A DNA stretch of 35,018 bases from the NCBI GenBank assembly GCA_964502785.1, contig CAZCXW010000007.1:1-35018 (forward strand). The letters run 5' to 3'. The notes under the pieces were generated by a model. It was given only the letters and a program-made list of their open reading frames with translations. It searched no databases and was not told where the DNA came from. The stretch's first letter is position 1. The number at the start of each line of letters is the position of its first letter. Of the stretch, positions 14,993 through 21,973 are shown one piece after another. Source of the stretch: JAGVYE01 sp964502785. GTDB lineage: Archaea; Nanobdellota; Nanobdellia; Woesearchaeales; GW2011-AR9. The position numbers and the translations under genes are program-made.

Positions 14993-15220
14993 ATGCCTAA
15001 ATGCAGTTTTTCCGGAGAGGAAATTAAGAAAGGAACAGGAATAATGTATGTTTTAAAAGACGGCAAAATCCTTTGGTTTAAAAATTCCAAATGCATTAAA
15101 AATTATCTTAAGCTGGGAAGAAAGCCGTTGGAAACACGCTGGACAAAAATATATCGCGACACTCACCGGAAAGGACAAACAACATCGGAGAAGGAAATGC
15201 CCAAAAGTGAATCCCCATGA
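14993..15220 (+). CDS. rpl24e: Ribosomal protein eL24
   Basis: This 75-aa protein begins MPKCSFSGEEIKKGTGIMYV, with the treble-clef zinc knuckle of eL24 (C4, C35 and nearby residues), then WFKNSKCIKNYLKLGRKPLE and a WT motif. It binds 23S rRNA in the 50S subunit. The expected first zinc pair is reduced to a single visible cysteine at C4 rather than CxxC, as in many archaeal forms. AGGTGA lies just upstream. Its stop overlaps the ndk start by 4 bp (ATGA, 15217-15220), indicating translational coupling. Confidence 0.93.
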   Translation: MPKCSFSGEEIKKGTGIMYVLKDGKILWFKNSKCIKNYLKLGRKPLETRWTKIYRDTHRKGQTTSEKEMPKSESP

Positions 15221-15696
15221 TTGAACGAACATTAGTTCTTATTAAGCCAGATGGTGTGGAACGGGGGCTTATCGGAGAAATTCTTACCAGATTTGAGCGT
15301 GTCGGATTGAAGATCATTGGCATGAAAATGTTCTGGGTGGATGAAAACTTTTCTAAAAAACATTATGCTGCACATGTGAATAAGGGTTTTTACAAAGGAT
15401 TGGAAAAATTCATTACCTCTGGCCCTACGATAGCGATGGTGCTGGAAGGTTTGCATGTTGTTGAACAAGTGCGAAAAATGGTCGGCGGTACGGAACCAAG
15501 AATGGATAATCCTGGAAGAATTCACAACGATTATACCCATCACTCATATTAATATACAAATAAAAAAGGAATTGCCATCAAAAATCTGATTCATGCTTCT
15601 GGAACAAAGAAAGAAGCCGATGACGAAATTAAACTCTGGTTTACGGAAAAAGAATTGTACAAATACCAAACAGTGCACGAAAAACATACTTTTTAG
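15217..15696 (+). pseudogene. ndk: Nucleoside diphosphate kinase split by in-frame TAA
   Basis: From the ATG at 15217 the frame encodes a normal Ndk N-terminus (ERTLVLIKPDGVERGLIGEI, GGTEPRMDNPGRIHNDYTHHSY). It then stops at TAA 15550-15552 after 111 aa. The same frame continues without other stops for 47 codons: KGIAIKNLIHASGTKKEADD, then LWFTEKELYKYQTVHE, to TAG at 15694. This is unmistakably the Ndk C-terminus with the catalytic histidine (NLIHASG). The total of about 159 codons matches archaeal Ndk. The 111-aa product alone would lack the phosphate-accepting histidine. Explanations are a recent nonsense mutation, readthrough, or a base-call error. The start overlaps the eL24 stop. Confidence 0.88.
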
Positions 15697-15715
15697 ATTG
15701 AACAGGTGACTATTA

Positions 15716-17911
15716 ATGGCTGAAAGAATCGTTGACAAAGTAATGCGGATAACGCAGGCTCCCCTCAAGATTAGGAATATTTGCACGAGCGCTCACATCC
15801 ACCACGGAAAAACGGCTTTTACCGATAACCTTCTTGCCGCGGCCGGAATGATGTCAGCAAAAGCGGCCGGCGATTTAGAACAAGGGATGGCCACCTGGCA
15901 GCATAAAGATGAACAAGAAAGATTAATGACCGTTGATGCTGCAAATGTGTCCATGGTTCACGAGTATAAAGGGGAAGAATATCTCATTAATCTTATTGAC
16001 ACTCCCGGACACGTTGATTTCGGCGGCAATGTTACCCGCGCGATGCGGGGTATTGTCGGAACGGTCGTTTTGATTTTCGGTGTAGAAGGAATAATGCCGC
16101 AGACGGAAACAGTTGTCCGCCAGGCTCTCCGTGAACGTGTAAAACCAGTCCTTTTCATAAATAAAGTAGACCGTTTGGTAAAAGAACTTAAACTTTCTCC
16201 TGAACAGATTTCTCAGCGGATTTTAGCGTTAGTTACGCAATTCAATGAGATGATCGAATTGATTGCGGAACCGCAATTCCGGGAGAAATGGAAAGTGAGT
16301 GTTCAGAATGGCAGCGTTGCTTTTGGCAGCGCCCGTGAGAATTGGGCTTTGTCTTTTCCTTATATGCAGAAAAAAGGAATTAAATTTGGGGAAATCTTAC
16401 GAATTTATGAGATGGAAGAAGCAGAACGAAAAGATTGGGTGTGGAAGAATGCGCCCCTGCACGAAATTATTCTGGATATGGTCATCAAACATCATCCTGA
16501 TCCGCTCACCGCTCAAGCTTATCGTATCCCGAAGATGTGGCATGGAGATCCCGAATCCCAGCTGGGAAAAGATTTACTTACCTGCAATCCCCAAGGCAAG
16601 ATTGCTTTTGTCATAACCCGTATCGTCATCGATCCAAAATCGGGAAAAGACATTTCTGCCGGACGTTTATTTAGCGGCACAATCCGCACAGGTATGGAAG
16701 TGTATCTCAACAATGCGAAACAACGGCAGCGTATTCAAAATGTCTACATCTACAATGGGGTAAAACCAGAATTGATTGAATCTATTCCTGCAGGAAACGT
16801 TCTGGCTATTTCTGGCGTCGTTGGGTTTGCAGGAGAAACCGTAACTCTTGAGCCGGAAGAGCCTTTTGAAGAATTAAAGCATATTTTTGATCCGGTTATT
16901 ACCAAAGCGATTGAACCTAAAAAGCAAGGGGACTTACCAAAGTTGATTGAGGTTCTACGTAAAGTAGGAAGAGAGGATCCTTCTATTAAAATTGAAATTA
17001 ATGAAGAGACGGGACAGAATTTAATCAGCGGCATGGGGGAATTGCATTTAGAGATTATTGAAAACAGGATCATTACAGAGAAAGGCGTGGAAGTAAAAAC
17101 ATCGCCTCCCATTGTTGTCTATAGAGAAACAATCACCAAGCCAAGCCCGGAAATAGAAGGAAAATCACCCAACAAGCACAACAAATTATACTTTAAAGTT
17201 GAGCCGCTTGAGCCAAAGATTGCGGAAGGATTGAAAAACAGCCGTTTGCCCACTGGCCGTTATCGCCGCAGGGATGAGCAAGTCATAAGTTACTTGCGTG
17301 AAGAATGCGAGTGGGATGCAAAAACGGCAGGCATGGTGAAAGCGGCATATGGCGGAAACATGTTCATGGATCAAACGAGAGGTATTGTTCAAATTAATGA
17401 AATAATGGAAATGGTTTTAGATATGTTTGAAGATGTTATGAAACAGGGGCCATTAGCCAAAGAGCCATGCATTAATGTCATGGTCAGCCTTACCGATTGT
17501 TCATTGCACGAAGATGCTATCCACAGAGGACCAGCTCAATTATATCCCGCCATTAGGGAAGGTATTCGAGGAGCAATGATGCAGGCAGGGCCAGTCATGT
17601 ATGAGCCTTTGCAAATCATGCGCATTGAAATTCCTCCTGAATATGTGGGAGAGATTTCCAAGCTGGTCAACTCTAAAAGAGGACAGCTCCTGGAGATGAA
17701 TCAAGAGGGAAATCTCACCATTACCATCGCAAAATTGCCGGTAGGGGAGCTTTTAGGCTGGAGCAACGATTTACGCTCCGCAACGGAAGGAAGGGGAAAC
17801 TCGTCTCTTGTCGACCAAATGTTTGAGAAACTTCCTTACGAATTGCAGGAAAAAGTGCGCCAGCAAATCATCCAAAGGAAAGGATTGTCGGAAGGATCAT
17901 TGGGAGCTTAA
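15716..17911 (+). CDS. fusA: Translation elongation factor aEF-2
   Basis: This ribosomal translocase GTPase of 731 aa has P-loop AHIHHGKT (26-33), switch II DTPGH (95-99), NKVD (149-152), domain II about 290-380, and domains III-V to the end. H603 in LHEDAIHRGPAQ is the expected diphthamide site. Two G-domain details differ from the classic sequence. The P-loop has H where most factors have D (AHIDHGKT), and the switch I region reads ERLMTVDAANVSM instead of RGITI-type, keeping the threonine. AGGTGA at 15704-15709 precedes the ATG by 6 nt, and the gene follows ndk by 19 bp. Archaeal clusters of this type usually continue with infB. Confidence 0.96.
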   Translation: MAERIVDKVMRITQAPLKIRNICTSAHIHHGKTAFTDNLLAAAGMMSAKAAGDLEQGMATWQHKDEQERLMTVDAANVSMVHEYKGEEYLINLIDTPGHVDFGGNVTRAMRGIVGTVVLIFGVEGIMPQTETVVRQALRERVKPVLFINKVDRLVKELKLSPEQISQRILALVTQFNEMIELIAEPQFREKWKVSVQNGSVAFGSARENWALSFPYMQKKGIKFGEILRIYEMEEAERKDWVWKNAPLHEIILDMVIKHHPDPLTAQAYRIPKMWHGDPESQLGKDLLTCNPQGKIAFVITRIVIDPKSGKDISAGRLFSGTIRTGMEVYLNNAKQRQRIQNVYIYNGVKPELIESIPAGNVLAISGVVGFAGETVTLEPEEPFEELKHIFDPVITKAIEPKKQGDLPKLIEVLRKVGREDPSIKIEINEETGQNLISGMGELHLEIIENRIITEKGVEVKTSPPIVVYRETITKPSPEIEGKSPNKHNKLYFKVEPLEPKIAEGLKNSRLPTGRYRRRDEQVISYLREECEWDAKTAGMVKAAYGGNMFMDQTRGIVQINEIMEMVLDMFEDVMKQGPLAKEPCINVMVSLTDCSLHEDAIHRGPAQLYPAIREGIRGAMMQAGPVMYEPLQIMRIEIPPEYVGEISKLVNSKRGQLLEMNQEGNLTITIAKLPVGELLGWSNDLRSATEGRGNSSLVDQMFEKLPYELQEKVRQQIIQRKGLSEGSLGA

Positions 17912-18237
17912 AAATTAATTTTTACTTTATCTCCTTCTTTATACTTTCCTGAGCAAGCTAATTCAATAATATATTTTCCTTTCTTTTCTGAATTCCATAA
18001 AGTAAAAAGTTTAAAATTTTCTTTAATTTCTACAATATTCATGTTGGAGTCAACAATCAATACATCAATCGGATAAAAGACAAAAAAGTTATGTAATGAG
18101 ATTTTTCTTTCTTGTTTGAAAACCATAAGAAGATTTTGCTTCTTTCTAAACATTAAACCTCGAGCTTGAGAGAAGATGGTTCTGCAAATGATTTCTTTCT
18201 CCGAGATTACCTCATTGTTGGTTATATTGATTATCAT
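17908..18237 (-). CDS. DUF192 family protein
   Basis: This 109-aa protein carries the DUF192 signature: ARGLMFRKK, LLMVFKQERKISLHNFFVFY, PIDVLIVDSNMNIVEIKENF and IIELACSGKYKEGD. The function of the family is unsettled. Members are small beta-barrel proteins, often exported in bacteria, but no signal peptide is seen here. Its stop codon overlaps the convergent aEF-2 stop in a shared TTAA (17908-17911). I could not find a well-placed box A upstream of the ATG at 18237. Confidence 0.88.
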   Translation of the reverse strand: MIINITNNEVISEKEIICRTIFSQARGLMFRKKQNLLMVFKQERKISLHNFFVFYPIDVLIVDSNMNIVEIKENFKLFTLWNSEKKGKYIIELACSGKYKEGDKVKINF

Positions 18238-18283
18238 TTGTTCGGAAGCTGAATTTTTGAACTGTGTCAGTGTTCTATAATCC

Positions 18284-18300
18284 TTTTAAATAAATATTTT
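18284..18300 (+). promoter_or_regulatory. AT-rich box A region of the kinase-fusion gene
   Basis: TTTTAAATAAATATTTT lies 21-37 nt before the ATG at 18321. The exact box A register is uncertain. Confidence 0.4.
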
Positions 18301-18320
18301 GGGGTTTTGAGTAGGTTCTT

Positions 18321-19633
18321 ATGAAAAAGAGACTGGATTTTAGGAGTTTTAAGGTAACAGAAAATAGTTTTCTCGATATGAAAAGAGTAGGTCAATTTTA
18401 TATCCTAGCTCGTAATCATCTTCCTTTGGAACCATTGACGATTGTTCCTAACGGAGCGGCATCTTATTATGTTAATGGACATCATAGGGCGTATGCCTTG
18501 TTTCTTCGAGGAATTTATGAATTTGAAATAGATCCTTTAGAAAGTGATAAAGATGTTGAAGCTTGTATACGAGGCAAAGCTAAAGATCATCAACAATATC
18601 AAACATTATTGGAGCAATGCGAAGAAGACTATTTTACCGGTCGCAAAGAACTAGGGTTAGATATAATCAGTGATTATTTAACTCTTCATCGTAAACCAGA
18701 AAACTGGGATCGATCTGTAGTCCACACCGTTTCTTTAAGCCCTTCTCTTGACATTTCTGGCACTCAGAGAACAGCTGCTGGAAAAGGACTTAATGTTGCA
18801 CGAAATTTAATGGCTCTCGATTACCAACAGATTTGCGCTTATGCTTTAGCTGGGGGTAAAACTGGGAACGAATTAGCACGACTTGTGAATGCTCAGTTTA
18901 TTCCTTTCTATTTTACGTCTATTTTGGATGAAACAATGGCTGTCAAAATATTGGAGAATGGCAACAAAAAACTTCTACATCCAGAACATCCTGAAGTGCG
19001 CTTTAACGAATTGGATGATTTAGAGAAAAGAGTAAAAGGCGCCGTTCAAAAAGGAGATATAGTTTTCTTTGGCGGTTCATTACCTCGAAATGTTCGTAAT
19101 TCAATTTACCAAGAAATGATATCTTATTTTAAAGAAAAAGGAATTGTTACTGTTTGTGATACTTCTAACCCGGAAGCTTTCCGTTTAGCTATGGAAGCTG
19201 GACCTCATCTCATTAAACCAAATCGTGATGAGATCGCAACATACATAGGTGCTAAATATTTATCCATCCCCGAATTAGCAGAAAAGGCGGATAAATTACG
19301 TTTAGATAAAAAAGTTGAAATCATGTTCATCACGCTTGATGCTGACGGTGCAATCTTATTGTCCAATAATGGAGCTTTATATGCCCATCCATTACCTACG
19401 GAAATAAAAGGAACAGTGGGAGCAGGCGACTCTTCTTTAGCAGGGTTTTTGTTCAGTCGNNNNNNNNNNCTGAAGAAATGGGTTTAAAATATGCTATGGC
19501 TGCAGCAGCTTCACATAATAAAATAGAGGGAAATGGAACTGTTAGAAAAAAAGAAGTCGATACGCTTGTTTCTGATGTAAAAATACAGCCTTTAGGTTCT
19601 TATTCTACCTTCCACACTCCATCTCCCACATAA
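18321..19633 (+). CDS. ParB/SerK-like domain fused to PfkB-family sugar kinase (spans assembly gap)
   Basis: Residues 1 to about 115 contain LTIVPNGAASYYVNGHHRAYAL, a GHHR motif typical of the ParB/Srx fold as used by free-serine kinases SerK/SbnI. Residues from about 130 are a PfkB kinase closest to 1-phosphofructokinase/tagatose kinases: TVSLSPSLD, AAGKGLNVARNLMALDYQ, FFGGSLP, HLIKPNRDE, and the catalytic TVGAGDSSLAGF. After ten Ns (19460-19469) the PfkB C-terminus continues as EEMGLKYAMAAAASHNKIEG in a shifted frame to TAA 19631-19633. The gap length is therefore wrong by one base modulo three, or an indel is present. The end overlaps the convergent PUA gene by 34 bp. Kinase substrate unknown; the fusion is unusual to my knowledge. 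Confidence 0.8.
19460..19469. other. Assembly gap (10 N)
   Basis: This run of undetermined bases lies inside the PfkB domain just after the catalytic GAGD motif. The coding frame after it differs from that before, so the true length is not 10. Confidence 0.95.
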
Positions 19634-20055
19634 TGCAGATTCTTCACGACTTTTCCTTTTACTGCTTGTTTCATTTCTTCTCCGGAAAATAAAGCCAGAC
19701 CAACTGCCAATGGTTTTTTATGATTTTCATCAACAATGACAATAATCTCTTCTTTATGGATTCCTTCCTGAATATCTTTAATCCCAGGGCGCATCACATC
19801 TGCGCCATTCACAATAAATTTTATCGCACCAGCATCTACGGTAATCTGTTTTAACGTTTGGGGATTTTGTAAAATGTATTTAAGGGTGGGAATGAGTTTA
19901 TCGCCAACGTAAAAAAAAGCGGGCGATTTGTTGACAAAGACAATCTTGTTTTTTTCTTCTTCCAGAAGTTCCAGGGACTCTTTTTTGTCAAAAGAGATTC
20001 CGTATATTTTTAGTTCTTCATTAAGATCTTTGCTTCTCAACCGAGTTCGTTTCAT
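19600..20055 (-). CDS. PUA-domain RNA-binding protein (MCT-1/Tma20-like)
   Basis: This 151-aa protein has a basic N-terminus (MKRTRLRSKDLNEELK), a pre-PUA region, and a PUA domain with ITVDAGAIKFIVNGADVMRP and GLALFSGEEMK. This matches archaeal relatives of MCT-1/Tma20, which bind RNA and are tied to translation or rRNA/tRNA metabolism. The start is either GTG at 20064, overlapping the upstream TGA (GTGA), or ATG at 20055. The ATG fits the family start and has AAGTGA before it. It is second in a two-gene operon with the membrane protein upstream. Confidence 0.85.
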   Translation of the reverse strand: MKRTRLRSKDLNEELKIYGISFDKKESLELLEEEKNKIVFVNKSPAFFYVGDKLIPTLKYILQNPQTLKQITVDAGAIKFIVNGADVMRPGIKDIQEGIHKEEIIVIVDENHKKPLAVGLALFSGEEMKQAVKGKVVKNLHYVGDGVWKVE

Positions 20056-20060
20056 AAAAA

Positions 20061-20561
20061 TCACTTCATCTTTCTATATCCAATCCAGAGCAAAATGAAT
20101 AAGGCTATTCCCAGCAGCAAAAATTTAAGCATATTCTCGGCGTGCTGCCAATAGCGAATCGTCCCATATAAAATACTGAGTATGCCCCCACCAACAAATC
20201 CCGTGCTCACGACTTCTTTACGGAGAATCACCCCGCCGATAATGGCCAGCAGCCCGATAATAACCGCGGCAATAAAAACAACTTTGTCATGCCGGCTTTG
20301 CACTTTTTCAAATTCCAGGTGGCAGTCCCGCCCTGGCTGGCACATGCCCTTAACCGGTTTAGGAGTATCTATTCCACGATCATCAACCCACATTCCGCTT
20401 TCTTGTTCGCATTCTTCTTTGGTTTGAATATCAAACAACCTGGAAGGGCAATAATCATCGTATTCTGGACGATCTTTATTGAAAACTTCAATCCCGTACC
20501 CCACAAAAAAGACAAACACAACGGCAATGGCAATAATCAGCAGGGCCTGTTTTTTATCCAT
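20061..20561 (-). CDS. Membrane protein with extracytoplasmic cysteine loop, 166 aa
   Basis: An N-terminal membrane segment (residues 6-24) is followed by a soluble loop with four cysteines (DYCPSRLF, KEECEQ, GMCQPGRDCH). Three further hydrophobic segments (about 94-112, 118-133, 143-161) end in a basic tail. The cysteines probably form two disulphides outside the cell or bind metal. I do not recognise the family. It overlaps the PUA gene by a few bases (GTGA), so the two are co-transcribed. The start is supported by a box A at 20583-20591. Confidence 0.75.
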   Translation of the reverse strand: MDKKQALLIIAIAVVFVFFVGYGIEVFNKDRPEYDDYCPSRLFDIQTKEECEQESGMWVDDRGIDTPKPVKGMCQPGRDCHLEFEKVQSRHDKVVFIAAVIIGLLAIIGGVILRKEVVSTGFVGGGILSILYGTIRYWQHAENMLKFLLLGIALFILLWIGYRKMK

Positions 20562-20582
20562 AATTGAAAGGGCCTTATAAAG

Positions 20583-20591
20583 TTAATAAAG
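20583..20591 (-). promoter_or_regulatory. Box A of the membrane protein/PUA operon
   Basis: CTTTATTAA on the minus strand is centred 26 nt before the ATG at 20561. Confidence 0.45.
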
Positions 20592-20626
20592 ATTTTGTAT
20601 TTAAGATTCTCTTTAGGAGTAGTAAA

Positions 20627-20824
20627 TTGGATCATAGAATTTATATTCTAGAAAATTTGTTTAATACATTCAAAAATAATTTATCTTTGGTTCTTCATCC
20701 ACAGAGAGAAAAACGGGGAAAAATAGAACTTGTTATCGCAGATTTAGAAGCGATGTCCTCAGCGGCGCCTTCCAATCTCAGGGCGCGATATGAAAAACCT
20801 CATTTGTTTCTGGCACAGTTATAG
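20627..20824 (+). CDS. Possible small protein, 65 aa, TTG start
   Basis: A frame from TTG 20627 encodes a soluble protein of 65 aa (LDHRIYILENLFNTFKNNLS onward) with many basic residues. AGGAG lies at 20615-20619, 7 nt before the TTG, and a TATTTAAG element at 20598-20605 is 25 nt upstream. The two signals conflict on leaderless versus led translation but both favour this start. No family is recognised. It precedes the kinase gene by 67 bp in the same direction. Confidence 0.45.
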   Translation: MDHRIYILENLFNTFKNNLSLVLHPQREKRGKIELVIADLEAMSSAAPSNLRARYEKPHLFLAQL

Positions 20825-20858
20825 TAACTTCTTTTGAGTGGTTAAAATTAAAGAAAAG

Positions 20859-20867
20859 TTTAAATAT
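20859..20867 (+). promoter_or_regulatory. Box A of the protein kinase gene
   Basis: TTTAAATAT is centred about 29 nt before the ATG at 20892 with no Shine-Dalgarno between. Confidence 0.5.
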
Positions 20868-20891
20868 GAAGAGTGCGAATAGTTGTAGTTT

Positions 20892-21968
20892 ATGAACATT
20901 TCAATATATACTCCTCATAACAAGTTAGGCTCCGGCGGGACAGGAGAAGTGTATATGATCGGTGGTATGGCACATAAATTGGTGCATATTGGCGATGTAC
21001 CGGACCGAAAAGATAAAGCACTTGAACTTGTTGAAATTAATCGTGTTCAAGGGGAAGCAGTGTATATTAATAATTTTGCACTACCTTTGTCGCTAGATCT
21101 GAGAGGACAACGGCGTTTTCATCGTCTTTTTACTGGCGCTTTGTGTATGTTGGAAGTAGATGACTCCCCCTATGTAAATCATCTCGCTACGGACGAGACT
21201 GCAAATCCACTTTCTTTTTTCATTCAAAATGGTGCTTTTTATGGAAAAGTAGCATTGGAACTAGTGGATGGGAAAAATTTGGAATATCTCTTAGGAGAGG
21301 GAATTTTACTGAAGGACAGTGCCAAAGCTCTTTTCGATGCAGGAAAAGGATTGCAGTCAGTTCATGAAAAAGGTCTTGTTTATGGCGATTTCAAACCGCG
21401 AAATATTATGTATGCATTTTTATCCCAGCCTGGTTATGGACGAGGAACTTTGATAGATTTTGACACGGCACGATGTGATTTTTCTCGATACCAACCTGCC
21501 GATCGGCGACTACTTATGCAACTTAGCCGTGTTTCACACCCCCCCATTTGGGTTACGGGAACTTTGGAATATCATTCACCAGAACAAATCAAAGGAGAAT
21601 TGGTAACTTCTAAAAGTGATGTTTTCTCATTTGGTTTAACATTGTTTGAAGCACTTACAGGACAGTATGCAATGCCTCGTTCTGCAACCGAATTGAGACC
21701 GAGATCACTGGCGATGAGTATCGAGAATAGGATTCGCAATTTTGGTCCATTGCAACAAAGCCATATCATCCAGAGATTGCATCGTTCTTTAGAAGCAGAG
21801 CTCCCTTCCACATTGCTTTCTTTGCTGGAGAAACAAACTTCATCTTGTTTAGCGCCTAATCCACAAGAACGAAGCGAGTTGGGAAATTTATTGGAAATTT
21901 TAGAAGAAATCATTGATCAAGCATCACCAGAAAAATTAATTCAAAGACCCTCGAATCCTGTTCTATAA
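20892..21968 (+). CDS. Hanks-type Ser/Thr protein kinase (non-RD)
   Basis: This 358-aa protein kinase-like sequence has a glycine loop LGSGGTGEVY (12-21) and a probable ATP-anchoring K29. Its catalytic loop is VYGDFKPRNIM (163-173; D166, K168, N171) and its magnesium-binding motif is IDFD (D189). An SPEQ stands in for APE, followed by KSDVFSFGLTLFEALTG (subdomain IX) and a conserved arginine near NPQERSE. The usual HRD is YGD and DFG is DFD, so it is a non-RD kinase that should not need activation-loop phosphorylation. There is no membrane segment or sensor domain. A bacterial PknB-like origin is possible. Substrates are unknown and no phosphatase lies nearby. Confidence 0.88.
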   Translation: MNISIYTPHNKLGSGGTGEVYMIGGMAHKLVHIGDVPDRKDKALELVEINRVQGEAVYINNFALPLSLDLRGQRRFHRLFTGALCMLEVDDSPYVNHLATDETANPLSFFIQNGAFYGKVALELVDGKNLEYLLGEGILLKDSAKALFDAGKGLQSVHEKGLVYGDFKPRNIMYAFLSQPGYGRGTLIDFDTARCDFSRYQPADRRLLMQLSRVSHPPIWVTGTLEYHSPEQIKGELVTSKSDVFSFGLTLFEALTGQYAMPRSATELRPRSLAMSIENRIRNFGPLQQSHIIQRLHRSLEAELPSTLLSLLEKQTSSCLAPNPQERSELGNLLEILEEIIDQASPEKLIQRPSNPVL

Positions 21969-21973
21969 GAATC

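Noticed and set aside
5756..15552. Stop-codon reassignment as an explanation for the two internally interrupted genes
   Set aside because: The two internal stops are different (TGA and TAA), and both triplets also end apparently intact genes in this window, for example TGA for polX and TAA for aEF-2.
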